Part shown: piece by piece, positions 52,249 through 62,132 of the stretch
Layout: the number at the start of each line of letters is the position of its first letter
How positions within the stretch are numbered: position 1 is the first letter of the stretch
NCBI GenBank assembly: GCA_003584705.1
Contig: AP018536.1
Span: 1,426,001 to 1,490,000, forward strand
DNA: 64,000 nucleotides
Origin: Lachnospiraceae bacterium GAM79
GTDB lineage: Bacteria > Bacillota > Clostridia > Lachnospirales > Lachnospiraceae
Direction: 5' to 3'
Program-made: the position numbers and the translations under genes
The notes under the pieces: generated by a model
The model's input: only the letters and a program-made list of their open reading frames with translations
Told to the model about the DNA's origin: nothing
Database searches by the model: none

Positions 52249-53472
52249 ATGAAAAAACTATTTGAAAAGTGGAACAGCATCAGCCTGATCCTGCGTATCG
52301 TATGTGGTCTGGTCATTGGTGTGATCCTGGGACTGGTCGTGCCGCAGGCAACCGGTATTGCCATTCTGGGAGATGTTTTTGTAGGTGCCCTGAAGGCCAT
52401 TGCGCCTTTGTTGGTATTCTTCCTGCTGATCAGTGCCTTGTGTCATGCAGGGAAGAGCCATGGCGGCATCATTAAGACCGTTATTATTATGTACATGTTC
52501 AGTACCTTTCTGGCAGCGCTGGTAGCCGTGATCACCAGCCGGTTATTCCCCGTGACACTGACACTGGCAGACGCAGCCACCGATATGGCAGCGCCGGACG
52601 GTATCGTGGAAGTACTGAAGACTCTGTTAATGAATATGGTAGCCAATCCGGTATCCTCTCTGTTAAATGCCAACTATATTGGTGTTCTGACCTGGGGTGT
52701 GATCATCGGTGTCGGTATGAGAGCAGCCAATGATACCACCAAGAAAGTACTGGATGACATTTCCAACGGTCTGTCCCAGGTAGTCAGCTGGATCATCAGT
52801 ATGGCTCCCTTCGGAATCTTAGGTCTGGTATTCAGCTCCATTTCTTCCAACGGACTGGAGATCTTCTCCGAATACGGAAAACTTCTGTTAGTACTGGTAG
52901 GTTCCATGCTGTTTATCTACTTTGTGACCAACCCGATCATCGTGTTCTGGTGTATCCGCAAGAACCCGTACCCGCTGATCTTCAAGTGCCTGAAGAAGAG
53001 TGCCATTACTGCGTTCTTCACCAGAAGCTCCGCAGCCAATATTCCTGTGAATATGAAGGCCTGTGAAGAGTGGGGAATGGATAAGGATACCTATTCCGTA
53101 ACCATCCCGCTGGGAGCTACCATTAACATGGACGGTGCAGCCATCACCATTACCGTAATGACACTGGCAGCGGCAAATACTCTGGGGATTCACGTAGACT
53201 TCTTAAGCGGTATCGTGCTGAGTATTCTGGCAACCCTGGCAGCCTGCGGTGCATCCGGCGTGGCAGGAGGATCCCTGTTACTGATTCCTATGGCATGTTC
53301 GTTGTTTGGAATCTCCAACGACATTGCCATGCAGATCGTAGGTGTCGGCTTCATCATCGGTGTCATCCAGGATTCTGTGGAGACCGCACTGAATTCTTCC
53401 TCCGACCTGTTACTGTCCGCATCCGCAGAGTTCAGACAGTGGAGACTGGAAGGCAAAGAGATCAAATATTAA
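52249..53472 (+). CDS. sstT: Serine/threonine:sodium symporter SstT
   Basis: A 407-residue transporter of the glutamate-carrier (DAACS) fold with eight helices and two re-entrant hairpins. The start MKKLFEKWNSISLILRIVCG and GVILGLVVPQATGIAILGDVF are typical of SstT. TRSSAANIPVNMKACEEWGM and LGATINMDGAAITITVMTLA are the substrate/sodium-site motifs. ATG 52249 was chosen because the family starts here; the longer frame upstream is not similar. It is monocistronic. Confidence 0.94.
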   Translation: MKKLFEKWNSISLILRIVCGLVIGVILGLVVPQATGIAILGDVFVGALKAIAPLLVFFLLISALCHAGKSHGGIIKTVIIMYMFSTFLAALVAVITSRLFPVTLTLADAATDMAAPDGIVEVLKTLLMNMVANPVSSLLNANYIGVLTWGVIIGVGMRAANDTTKKVLDDISNGLSQVVSWIISMAPFGILGLVFSSISSNGLEIFSEYGKLLLVLVGSMLFIYFVTNPIIVFWCIRKNPYPLIFKCLKKSAITAFFTRSSAANIPVNMKACEEWGMDKDTYSVTIPLGATINMDGAAITITVMTLAAANTLGIHVDFLSGIVLSILATLAACGASGVAGGSLLLIPMACSLFGISNDIAMQIVGVGFIIGVIQDSVETALNSSSDLLLSASAEFRQWRLEGKEIKY

Positions 53473-53501
53473 AAAATAGTCTGAAAATCATAACAGGCAG
53501 T

Positions 53502-53540
53502 CAGAAAGCTGTTATCCGATCGTGGGTAGCAGCTTTTCTG
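53502..53540 (+). terminator. Terminator-like hairpin after sstT
   Basis: CAGAAAGCTGTTATCC folds onto GGGTAGCAGCTTTTCTG with G-U pairs and one bulged A. The T-run is short. Confidence 0.6.
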
Positions 53541-53664
53541 CAACTAAAAACTTTGGCGATTTGACGCGGTGATTTCTTGACACATTGTATGAGAAAAAGT
53601 ACAATTAAGACAAAAGTACTCTACGGTACGCAAAACAAAATAAGGATAAAAGGGATGGTGCACT

Positions 53665-54213
53665 ATGGGGAAAACGATCAAAAGGTAAATTGCGATGCAG
53701 ACGGTGATCTCACTGGTTCTGGCAATCCTGCTCTGCGAACTGCTCAGTGTGAGCACTTTACAGAACAATATGACGACACAGGCCGGAAATTTCGTGGAGG
53801 CACAGGCCGGAACCAATGCCAATGTAGTGAATGAATGGCTGGTAGAAGATGGAAACATTGTGCACACGATCCGCAACGGTGTGGCATTTATGAACACGAA
53901 GGATACAGATCAGATCATGGATTATCTGGAAGTGAATCTGGCGAAGGATTATAAAAACGATGCCGGATATTATGCGGAAGTCAGCAGCAGTCTTGGGCAG
54001 AATGCTTCCGGTGTCAGCGAGTCCATTCATACTATCAATGGCATATTAGGTGACATCAACAGAGCGCAGGCGGAACTGGCGGATGCGGTGGCCGGAGTGA
54101 ATAAGAACCTTCAGGAGATCACCTATTCCAGTGAAAATATGTCTACGGAGACCAAGGGCGTATTACAGAGCATCGGCAAACTTCAGCAGAATATGCAGCA
54201 GTTCCGTGTCTGA
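53665..54213 (+). pseudogene. Broken methyl-accepting chemotaxis protein
   Basis: The original start MGKTIKR (ATG 53665) meets TAA at 53686, after which the frame continues IAMQTVISLVLAILLCELLS (TM1) and the start of a dCache-like sensor (TNANVVNEWLVEDGNIVHTI, then YLEVNLAKD). It then jumps straight to an MCP-like tail (NDAGYYAEVSSSLGQNASGV, ending LQSIGKLQQNMQQFRV). Most of the sensor, the second helix, HAMP and the signalling tip are missing, so there are two lesions: an early stop and a large internal deletion. A product from ATG 53695 would still be a 172-residue membrane stub. Confidence 0.75.
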
Positions 54214-54232
54214 GTAAGTTTGGAGGGAAATT

Positions 54233-54457
54233 ATGTGGCAACAACAGGAAGACAATACATATAATGATCTGCGGGAAAACTCCATCAGACAATGGCTGGA
54301 GGATATGAGCAGACATGAAGATGTAGCGGTCCGCGGAGGCGTGAAAGTCACCGCGGAATATCTGGAGGATCTGAAGAAGCAGATCCGTCAGTTAGAGGAA
54401 AAATGTGCATTGAAAGATGCCTATTTGAAGAAGATGAAAGAGAAGGCGGGACAGTGA
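54233..54457 (+). CDS. Small coiled-coil protein of unknown function
   Basis: A 74-residue charged protein (MWQQQEDNTYNDLRENSIRQ, then a helix EYLEDLKKQIRQLEEKCALK). GGAGGGAAATT precedes the ATG. The last 40 residues form a coiled coil. Nothing indicates a function. Its stop codon lies in a perfect terminator stem. Confidence 0.6.
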   Translation: MWQQQEDNTYNDLRENSIRQWLEDMSRHEDVAVRGGVKVTAEYLEDLKKQIRQLEEKCALKDAYLKKMKEKAGQ

Positions 54458-54477
54458 GAGATCACTGTCCTGTTTTT
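54449..54477 (+). terminator. Terminator overlapping the stop of the small coiled-coil gene
   Basis: GGACAGTGA (54449-54457) pairs perfectly with TCACTGTCC (54462-54470) around GAGA, then TGTTTTT. Confidence 0.9.
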
Positions 54478-54524
54478 CTATAGAAAAATGCTTGAATTTC
54501 TGGCAGAAGCGGGGCACGGGAGGG

Positions 54525-54553
54525 TTGACAGTTATCGGGAAAAAAAGTATCAT
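54525..54553 (+). promoter_or_regulatory. Promoter of hisS-aspS
   Basis: Perfect TTGACA and TATCAT are spaced by 17 bases. The roughly 70-base leader shows no T-box motif. Confidence 0.75.
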
Positions 54554-54629
54554 ATATAAGATATTGGGCTAAAATTGCGGGAAAGGCAATTTGCAGATAT
54601 AAAATATACGAGCGGAAGGGTAGAAAACC

Positions 54630-55892
54630 ATGGCACTTAGCAAGAAGCCCACAACGGGCATGAAAGATATCCTGCCGGAGGAGATGCAGATCCGCGATTA
54701 TGTGATCAGCGTCATCAAGGATACCTACGGCAAATTCGGTTTTACTTCCATTGAGACTCCTTGTGTGGAAAATATTGCGAACTTAAGCAGTAAGCAGGGC
54801 GGTGACAATGAGAAGCTGATCTTCAAAATCTTAAAGCGCGGTGAGAAACTGAATGTAGCAGCTGCGACCACCGAGGAAGAGGTAGTCGACAGTGGGCTGC
54901 GTTATGACCTGACGGTACCGCTGGTACGTTATTATTCCAATAATGCGGCATCCCTGCCTTCTCCTTTTAAGGCATTGCAGATGGGCAATGTATGGAGAGC
55001 GGACAGACCTCAGAGAGGAAGATATCGTCAGTTTATGCAGTGTGATATCGATATCCTTGGTGAGCCGTCTAACTTAGCAGAGATCGAACTGATCCTGGCG
55101 ACTACCACCACACTGGGCAGGCTTGGATTTAAAAATTTCCAGATCCGTATCAATGAACGCCGTATTCTGAAGGCAATGGCGGCTTACAGCGGATTCCCCG
55201 AAGAGTCCTATGACAGTGTATTCATTACGCTGGACAAAATGGACAAGATCGGTCTGGAAGGCGTGGAAGCTGAGCTTTTGGAGAACGGTTTTGATAAGGC
55301 GTGTGTAGACAAGTATCTGGAACTGTTCAAAGGACTGGAAAGTGCCGAGGACGGTGTGGCTTATCTGGCGGATACGCTGGAAGGATTCTTAGAGCCCGAG
55401 ATCGCCCAAAGCCTCAGAGAGATCATGGACAGTGTCAGAGCCACCAAGGCTTCTGATTTCGAGATTGTCTTCGATGCCACTCTGGTAAGAGGTATGTCCT
55501 ATTACACCGGAACTATTTTTGAGATCGCCATGCCGGAATTCGGCGGCAGCTGCGGCGGTGGTGGACGTTATGACAAGATGGTAGGAAAGTTCACCGGCAA
55601 TGATGTACCCGCCTGTGGATTCTCCATCGGCTTCGAGCGTATCATCATGCTGCTCATGGAGAGGGGGTTCCAGGTGCCTACGAGACCGAAGCAGGTAGCA
55701 TATCTGATCGAGAAGGGTGTCAGTGGCGAAAGGTTGTGTGAAGTGATTGCACAGGCCCAGGAAGCCCGTAAGGATGGTACCCAGGTGCTGGTAGCTCGCA
55801 TGAACAAGAACAAGAAGTTCCAAAAGGAACAGCTGAATAAGGAAGGCTACGAAGAATTCGTGGAATTCTATAAAGAAGAATTAAAGAGATAA
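54630..55892 (+). CDS. hisS: Histidine--tRNA ligase
   Basis: A 420-residue class II synthetase that charges tRNA-His. Motif 2 is in MGNVWRADRPQRGRYRQFMQ, the histidine loop in LVRGMSYYTGTIFEI, and motif 3 in ACGFSIGFERIIML. The C-terminal anticodon domain ends the protein. Length is normal. aspS follows 26 bases later, as in most Clostridia. Its usual upstream neighbour hemZ is displaced by the accessory block. Confidence 0.97.
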   Translation: MALSKKPTTGMKDILPEEMQIRDYVISVIKDTYGKFGFTSIETPCVENIANLSSKQGGDNEKLIFKILKRGEKLNVAAATTEEEVVDSGLRYDLTVPLVRYYSNNAASLPSPFKALQMGNVWRADRPQRGRYRQFMQCDIDILGEPSNLAEIELILATTTTLGRLGFKNFQIRINERRILKAMAAYSGFPEESYDSVFITLDKMDKIGLEGVEAELLENGFDKACVDKYLELFKGLESAEDGVAYLADTLEGFLEPEIAQSLREIMDSVRATKASDFEIVFDATLVRGMSYYTGTIFEIAMPEFGGSCGGGGRYDKMVGKFTGNDVPACGFSIGFERIIMLLMERGFQVPTRPKQVAYLIEKGVSGERLCEVIAQAQEARKDGTQVLVARMNKNKKFQKEQLNKEGYEEFVEFYKEELKR

Positions 55893-55918
55893 AAGCAACA
55901 GACGAAGGAGCAAAAGCA

Positions 55919-57682
55919 ATGATTCAGTCCAGAACACATAACTGTAATGAACTTCGGATCGGCAATGTCGGTGAGAGAGTCACACTGGTCGGCTGGTTCG
56001 AGAACATGAGAAAAGTCAGTAAAAATCTCGGCTTTGTCATTCTGCGTGATTTCTACGGAACCACCCAGCTGGTAGTAGAGACCGAGGAAATGATGAATGT
56101 CATGGATGGCATCAACAAGGAATCCACCATCTCCGTGGAAGGTGTGGTAAGAGAGCGTTCCAGCAAAAATGCAAATCTGCCCACCGGTGAGATCGAAGTA
56201 GTACCCGATAAGATCGAGATTCTGGGAAAATGTATTTACAATGCACTTCCCTTTGAGATCAATCAGTCCAAGGATGCAGACGAAAATGCCCGTCTGAAAT
56301 ACCGTTACCTGGATCTGAGAAATCCGAACATGAAGAAAAATATCGTGATGAGAAGCCAGATCGTGGCAGAGCTACGTCAGAGAATGTATGCTCTGAACTT
56401 CATGGAGATCACCACCCCTATTCTGACCTGTTCTTCCCCGGAAGGTGCGAGAGATTATCTGGTTCCTGCCAGAAATCATCCCGGCAAGTTCTACGCTTTG
56501 CCCCAGGCACCCCAGCAGTTCAAGCAGATCCTGATGGCTTCCGGTTTTGACCGTTATTTCCAGATCGCTCCCTGCTTCCGTGATGAGGATGCGAGAGCAG
56601 ACCGTTCTCCCGGAGAGTTTTATCAGCTGGATATGGAGATGGCTTTCGCTTCTCAGGAAGATGTATTCTCCATCGTAGAGCAGGTACTTCCTCCCGTATT
56701 TGAAAAGTACGGTATTTATAAAAATGCTTCCAAGGCGCCTTTCGTACGCATCCCTTATCTGGAGGCTATGGATAAGTACGGCTCCGATAAGCCGGATCTG
56801 CGTATCGATCTGGTACTGACCGATGCCACCGAGGTAATGCAGGGCTGTGGCTTTGCTGCTTTCGAAGGTCAGACGGTAAAGGCTATCGTGGTGGATGGCT
56901 TCACCGCTACCCGTAAGCAGATCGATGCTATCTGCGCAGAGGTAGAAGTACAGACCGCACGCAAGGGATTCTGGTTCCGTGTAGACGAGAACGGAGAGTT
57001 CGTAGGCGGTATCTCCAAGTTCTTGCAGGATCGCAAGGAAGAAGTCATCAAGGCTCTCGGCCTTAAGAACGGTGATTTTGTAGGGCTTGCCGCAGGCAAG
57101 AAGCTGGAAGCGCAGAAGACAGCAGGTGTATACAGAAAGCTGCTGGGTGCAGCCAGCGAGAAACATATGAAGAAGGATTGCTACGAGTTCTGCTGGATTG
57201 TGGATTTCCCGATGTATGAGATCGGTGAAGAGTCCGGCGAACTGGAATTCTGTCATAATCCGTTCTCCATGCCCCAGGGCGGTATGGATGCGCTGAACAA
57301 TCAGGATCCTCTGGAGATTCTGGCATACCAGTACGATCTGGTCTGCAACGGCGTAGAGCTGTCCTCCGGCGCAGTGAGAAACCATGATCCTGAGATTATG
57401 ATCAAGGCATTCGAACTGGTAGGCTTAGGCGAAGCCGATGTGAAGGCAAAGTTCCCTGCCATGTACAATGCATTCTGTTACGGAGCACCTCCTCATGCAG
57501 GAATCGCTCCCGGCGTAGACCGTATGATCATGTTGATCTGTGGTGAGGAAAGCATCCGTGAGATCATTCCTTTCCCCATGAACAAGAATGCCATGGACAT
57601 TATGATGGGAGCACCGGGTACAGTAGAGCAGAAGCAGTTGGATGAACTGCATCTGGCCATCACCGCCAAGCCGGAAGAATAA
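55919..57682 (+). CDS. aspS: Aspartate--tRNA ligase
   Basis: A 587-residue bacterial-type AspRS. The N-terminal OB fold binds the anticodon (VTLVGWFENMRKVSKNLGFV). The catalytic domain has SSPEGARDYLVPAR, FYALPQAPQQFKQILM, motif 2 in FRDEDARADRSPGEFYQLDM, the GAD insert in the middle and motif 3 near APGVDRMIMLICG. The length fits the bacterial form with its insertion domain. Transcribed with hisS. Confidence 0.97.
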   Translation: MIQSRTHNCNELRIGNVGERVTLVGWFENMRKVSKNLGFVILRDFYGTTQLVVETEEMMNVMDGINKESTISVEGVVRERSSKNANLPTGEIEVVPDKIEILGKCIYNALPFEINQSKDADENARLKYRYLDLRNPNMKKNIVMRSQIVAELRQRMYALNFMEITTPILTCSSPEGARDYLVPARNHPGKFYALPQAPQQFKQILMASGFDRYFQIAPCFRDEDARADRSPGEFYQLDMEMAFASQEDVFSIVEQVLPPVFEKYGIYKNASKAPFVRIPYLEAMDKYGSDKPDLRIDLVLTDATEVMQGCGFAAFEGQTVKAIVVDGFTATRKQIDAICAEVEVQTARKGFWFRVDENGEFVGGISKFLQDRKEEVIKALGLKNGDFVGLAAGKKLEAQKTAGVYRKLLGAASEKHMKKDCYEFCWIVDFPMYEIGEESGELEFCHNPFSMPQGGMDALNNQDPLEILAYQYDLVCNGVELSSGAVRNHDPEIMIKAFELVGLGEADVKAKFPAMYNAFCYGAPPHAGIAPGVDRMIMLICGEESIREIIPFPMNKNAMDIMMGAPGTVEQKQLDELHLAITAKPEE

Positions 57683-57688
57683 TAATGA

Positions 57689-57722
57689 GGCTGTCGCATG
57701 ATTTCTGTGTGACAGCCTTTAT
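57689..57722 (+). terminator. Terminator after aspS
   Basis: GGCTGTC (57689-57695) pairs with GACAGCC (57711-57717), followed by TTTAT. Confidence 0.75.
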
Positions 57723-57757
57723 GTTGGGTATATATGGCAATTTGTCAGGAGAAGAAT

Positions 57758-58459
57758 ATGGCTGTAGGAATTTATGTATTGCATCTGCACCCAGGTGAGG
57801 AAGAAATCAGGCGGACATTCCTGCGGGAAGCTGCAGAATGTGTGGATCCGGTGCGGTGTAAGAAGGTACAACGGCTGAAAAGCACCGGAGCAAAGGCAGC
57901 CAGTCTCGGCGCGGGAATGCTGTTGCAGAAGATGGCTCTGGATCTGATAGACGGTACGGAGAATACCGGAATCCTGTTTCTGCAAGAGGATGAGCTGCTT
58001 GCGGTGTTACAGGAGCGGATGCACCGGGACAAGGCGGGGGCGTTATCCTTTTCCTACGAATATGGAGAACTGGGGAAGCCACAGATCGTGAACATCCCGA
58101 AAAAATTCAATCTGTCTCATTCCGGAGACTATGTGGTCTGCGCGGTAGGAGACGGAGAAGTGGGAGCGGACATTCAGAAATGGGTTCCCTATAAGGAACG
58201 GACGGCAGAGCGTTTTTTTGCGCCAACGGAATGGAAACTGCTGCAGGAACTGCCTGCGTCACAGCGCACGGAACTGTTTTACCGATTGTGGAGCAGAAAA
58301 GAAGCCTACGGCAAATACACCGGCCAGGGGATCGGCAGTGCAGTGGGAGAAGATTTCTCCGACGAACAGAACTGGCAGGAAAAGCAGATATGTTTCCGGG
58401 AACGGGTTCTGGAGGATAGCTATTCGCTGGCGGTCTGTTACGGAACAGCAGAAGCGTAA
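57758..58459 (+). CDS. 4'-phosphopantetheinyl transferase superfamily protein (Sfp-like)
   Basis: A 233-residue protein. KFNLSHSGDYVVCAVGDGEV then GADIQKW and LWSRKEAYGKYTGQGI are the magnesium and coenzyme A-binding motifs of Sfp-type enzymes, which attach phosphopantetheine to carrier proteins. GADIQ replaces the usual G(I/V)DIE; the Asp is kept. ATG 57758 with CAGGAG upstream was chosen over 57734. No carrier-protein gene is nearby, so the target is unknown. The sequence then runs into an ABC exporter pair. Confidence 0.85.
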   Translation: MAVGIYVLHLHPGEEEIRRTFLREAAECVDPVRCKKVQRLKSTGAKAASLGAGMLLQKMALDLIDGTENTGILFLQEDELLAVLQERMHRDKAGALSFSYEYGELGKPQIVNIPKKFNLSHSGDYVVCAVGDGEVGADIQKWVPYKERTAERFFAPTEWKLLQELPASQRTELFYRLWSRKEAYGKYTGQGIGSAVGEDFSDEQNWQEKQICFRERVLEDSYSLAVCYGTAEA

Positions 58460-58546
58460 AAAGAAGGAACGGGAAAGCTGTAAAGGGATAGGAAGCATGA
58501 AAAGCGGATGCGCCTTACATGGAAAGCGCGAAGAAATGAGGACTTT

Positions 58547-60295
58547 ATGAAAAGATTAATGATGTATCTGAAAGATTATAAGAAAGAGTCCATACTGGCA
58601 CCACTGTTCAAACTGCTGGAAGCATTTTTCGAACTGATGGTTCCTCTGGTAATGGCAAATATCATTGACTATGGTATTTTCAATCGAAATATGGGTTATA
58701 TTGGCAAAATGGGGCTGGTTCTGCTCCTGCTCGGCGTAGTAGGACTGGCTTCCTCCATTACGGCGCAGTTTTTCGCAGCCAAGGCGGCAGTGGGATTTTC
58801 TACCAAGCTGCGTCAGGCATTGTTTGATCATATTGAGGATCTGAGCTTTACGGATATTGATAAGGCGGGAACTTCCACCATGATCACCCGTATGACCAGT
58901 GATGTGAACCAGGTGCAGTCCGGTATCAACATGACACTGCGTCTGTTCTTACGTTCCCCGATCATTGTCTTTGGTGCCATGATCATGGCATTCACCATTG
59001 ATGTGAAATGTGCCCTGATCTTTGTAGTGGCGATTCCTTTGTTGTCCATTGTGGTATTCGGTATTATTTTATCCACAATCCCTATGTACAAAAAGGTGCA
59101 GTCCAGGCTGGATCAGGTATTGGGCATCACCAGAGAGAATCTGACCGGTGTCCGTGTCATCCGTGCATTCCATCAGGAAGCGAAGGAAGAAGAGCGATTC
59201 CGGGAGAACAATGAGGCATTGTCCGCCATGCAGATCTTCGTAGGTAAGATCAGTGCCTGCATGAATCCTGTGACCTATGTCATCGTAAACGGTGCTATCA
59301 TTGCCCTGATCTATACCGGTGCGGTACAGGTCAATATCGGTAACTTAAGCCAGGGTGAGGTGGTAGCGATCATCAACTATATGAACCAGATACTGGTAGA
59401 GCTGGTGAAGCTGGCAAACCTGATCGTGACCATGACCAAGGCTTTGGCCTGTGCAGAACGTGTAGCTTCCGTTTTCGATATCGGCGCAGATGCTGCATAT
59501 GTGGGAGCGCAGAATCAGAAACTAGCGGATAAGGTAGATAAGAGCGCACCTTTCTTAGACTTCAAACATGTATCCCTGACTTATCAGGGAGCCGGAGCAC
59601 CTACTTTGCAGGATATGAACTTCACCGTAAACCGTGGCGATACCGTAGGTATCATCGGAGGTACCGGTTCCGGTAAGACCTCCCTGGTGAATCTGATCCC
59701 AGGTTTCTATCCGGCGACAGAAGGTGAGATCCTGTTGGAAGGCAGAGATATCCGGACCATGAGTGATGAGGAACTGCGCGGACGTATCGGCGTCGTACCG
59801 CAGAAGGCAGTCCTGTTCAAGGGAACGATCCGCAGCAACCTCCAGTGGGGCAAGCCAGACGCTACCGAAGAGGAGATGTGGAAGGCACTGGAACTGGCAC
59901 AGGCATCGGAAGTGGTAGATGGTAAGCCCGGAAAGTTAGATGCAACTGTGGCACAGAACGGTAAGAACTTCTCCGGTGGACAGAGACAGCGTCTGACGAT
60001 CGCAAGAGCCTTGGTCAGAAATCCCGAGATTCTGATCCTGGATGACAGTGCCTCCGCACTGGACTACGCAACGGATGCAAAACTCCGTGCAGCAATCCGG
60101 ACTTTGGAAGATAAGACCACAACCTTTATCGTATCCCAGCGCGCCTCCACGATCCGCCATGCGGACAAGATCATCGTACTGGATGACGGTGAGATCGCAG
60201 GTGTGGGAACCCATGATGAATTGTTGAAGGATTGTACGGTATATCAGGAGATTTATTATTCCCAGTATCCTGAGCAGAGAGGAGGTGTTCAGTAA
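58547..60295 (+). CDS. ABC exporter, subunit A (fused membrane and ATPase domains; degenerate site)
   Basis: A 582-residue half-transporter: six helices (residues 1-320), then an ATPase with Walker A GGTGSGKTS, signature FSGGQRQRLTIARAL and Walker B ILILDDSASALDY. The residue after Walker B Asp is Asp rather than the catalytic Glu, typical of one half of heterodimeric exporters. ATG 58547 follows GAGG. The stop TAA shares its last base with the partner's ATG, so both are made in equal amounts. The substrate could be a drug or lipid. Confidence 0.93.
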   Translation: MKRLMMYLKDYKKESILAPLFKLLEAFFELMVPLVMANIIDYGIFNRNMGYIGKMGLVLLLLGVVGLASSITAQFFAAKAAVGFSTKLRQALFDHIEDLSFTDIDKAGTSTMITRMTSDVNQVQSGINMTLRLFLRSPIIVFGAMIMAFTIDVKCALIFVVAIPLLSIVVFGIILSTIPMYKKVQSRLDQVLGITRENLTGVRVIRAFHQEAKEEERFRENNEALSAMQIFVGKISACMNPVTYVIVNGAIIALIYTGAVQVNIGNLSQGEVVAIINYMNQILVELVKLANLIVTMTKALACAERVASVFDIGADAAYVGAQNQKLADKVDKSAPFLDFKHVSLTYQGAGAPTLQDMNFTVNRGDTVGIIGGTGSGKTSLVNLIPGFYPATEGEILLEGRDIRTMSDEELRGRIGVVPQKAVLFKGTIRSNLQWGKPDATEEEMWKALELAQASEVVDGKPGKLDATVAQNGKNFSGGQRQRLTIARALVRNPEILILDDSASALDYATDAKLRAAIRTLEDKTTTFIVSQRASTIRHADKIIVLDDGEIAGVGTHDELLKDCTVYQEIYYSQYPEQRGGVQ

Positions 60296-62040
60296 TGCAG
60301 AAGACAAATAATAAAGCAACCATGAAGCGTGTGCTGAAATATATCCGGAAATATACACCGGCACTGGTACTCTCCCTGCTGTTAGCAGGCCTGACCGTGT
60401 TACTGACCTTATATATCCCTATCCTCACCGGTAATGCGGTGGATCTGATCATCGGCAAGGGACAGGTAGATATGCCGGGTATTTTTGCCATTATGAAAAA
60501 AATTGCCATCGCAATGATCATCACAGCAGTAGGTCAGTGGGTCATGAACACCTGCAACAACTATATTACCTATCATGTGATCCGGGATATCCGTACGGAT
60601 GCTTTTGCGAAGCTGGAGATCCTGCCCTTAAAATATCTGGATGCCCATGCTTACGGTGATATCGTGAGCCGTGTTATTGCGGACGTGGATACTTTCGCAG
60701 ACGGTCTGCTGATGGGATTTACCCAGCTGTTCACCGGTGTACTGACGATCCTGTGTACGCTGGGCTTCATGTTGGTGACCAATGTGCCCATCACATTGGT
60801 AGTAGTATGTATCACTCCGGTATCTTTCCTGGTGGCAAAATTCATTGCAACCAAGACCTACTCCATGTTCAAGGAGCAGTCCGAGACCAGAGGCGAGCAG
60901 ACTTCCCTGATTGAGGAAATGATCGACAACCAGAAGATTGTAAATACCTTTTCCAGAGGAGAAGCGGTGAAGAGCAAGTTTGGAGAGATCAACGGCAGAT
61001 TGCAGAAATGCTCTCTGAAAGCTATCTTTTTCTCCTCCATTACGAACCCGGCGACCCGTTTCGTTAACAGTCTGGTATATGCCGGTGTCGGTGTGTTCGG
61101 TGCGCTCGTAGCGATCAAGGGCGGTATCAGCGTAGGCCGTCTGTCCTGCTTTTTAAGCTATGCGAACCAGTACACCAAGCCCTTCAACGAGATCTCCGGC
61201 GTGGTAACAGAATTGCAGAATGCTTTTGTCTGTGCCGGACGTATCTTCGAACTGATCGACGAGGAGCCTCAGGTGCCCGATGCTGCGGATGCAAGAGTAT
61301 TAGAAGAGGCTCAGGGCAACGTAGATCTGAAGGATGTATATTTCCAGTATGTACCGGAGAAGAAGCTGATCCAGAACTTTAACCTGCAGGTAAAACCCGG
61401 GCAGAGAGTTGCCATCGTAGGCCCTACCGGATGCGGTAAGACCACCGTGATCAATTTGTTGATGCGTTTTTACGATGTGAACTCCGGCTCCATTAAGGTG
61501 GATGGTACCGACATCCGGGATATCACCAGAGGAAGTCTCCGTACCAATTACGGTATGGTGCTGCAGGAGACCTGGTTACGTTCCGGCACTATCCGTGACA
61601 ACATCTGCATGGGTAAACCGGACGCTACCGAGGAAGAGATCATCGTAGCAGCCAAGGCATCCCATGCCCATAGCTTTATCAAGCGACTGCCCCAAGGGTA
61701 TGACACCGTGATCACCGAAGACGGCGGCAGCCTGTCCCAGGGACAGAAACAGCTTCTGTGTATCACCAGAGTCATGCTGTGCCTGCCTCCCATGCTGATC
61801 CTCGATGAGGCAACCTCCTCCATCGATACCCGTACCGAGATCAAAATCCAGAACGCATTCGCCAAAATGATGGAAGGCCGCACCAGCTTCATCGTAGCCC
61901 ACAGACTTTCCACCATCCAGAGCGCTGATGTCATCCTGGTAATGAAAGACGGAAACATCATCGAACAGGGCAACCATGAGACCCTGCTGGCAAAGGGCGG
62001 TTTCTACGCGAATCTGTATAATAGCCAGTTTGCCGTGTAA
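60295..62040 (+). CDS. ABC exporter, subunit B (catalytically complete)
   Basis: A 581-residue half-transporter with six helices and an ATPase with Walker A GPTGCGKTT, signature LSQGQKQLLCITRV, Walker B MLILDEATSSIDTR with the catalytic Glu, and H loop VAHRLST. GAGGAGG lies before the ATG. With the degenerate partner it forms a TM287/288-like heterodimer with one consensus ATP site. A terminator follows. Confidence 0.94.
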   Translation: MQKTNNKATMKRVLKYIRKYTPALVLSLLLAGLTVLLTLYIPILTGNAVDLIIGKGQVDMPGIFAIMKKIAIAMIITAVGQWVMNTCNNYITYHVIRDIRTDAFAKLEILPLKYLDAHAYGDIVSRVIADVDTFADGLLMGFTQLFTGVLTILCTLGFMLVTNVPITLVVVCITPVSFLVAKFIATKTYSMFKEQSETRGEQTSLIEEMIDNQKIVNTFSRGEAVKSKFGEINGRLQKCSLKAIFFSSITNPATRFVNSLVYAGVGVFGALVAIKGGISVGRLSCFLSYANQYTKPFNEISGVVTELQNAFVCAGRIFELIDEEPQVPDAADARVLEEAQGNVDLKDVYFQYVPEKKLIQNFNLQVKPGQRVAIVGPTGCGKTTVINLLMRFYDVNSGSIKVDGTDIRDITRGSLRTNYGMVLQETWLRSGTIRDNICMGKPDATEEEIIVAAKASHAHSFIKRLPQGYDTVITEDGGSLSQGQKQLLCITRVMLCLPPMLILDEATSSIDTRTEIKIQNAFAKMMEGRTSFIVAHRLSTIQSADVILVMKDGNIIEQGNHETLLAKGGFYANLYNSQFAV

Positions 62041-62060
62041 CGAGACATGCAAAGGCAAGG

Positions 62061-62110
62061 AAACTACCACTCAATGGGGAGCTTGCTCACCAGGGAGTGG
62101 TAGTTTTTTT
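62061..62110 (+). terminator. Terminator after the ABC exporter
   Basis: AAACTACCACTC (62061-62072) pairs with GAGTGGTAGTTT (62095-62106), followed by more T. Confidence 0.92.
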
Positions 62111-62132
62111 GACTTTATACGGCGACAGCCGT

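Noticed and set aside
54554..54629. T-box riboswitch before hisS
   Set aside because: The leader is only about 70 bases and has no T-box sequence or specifier stem.
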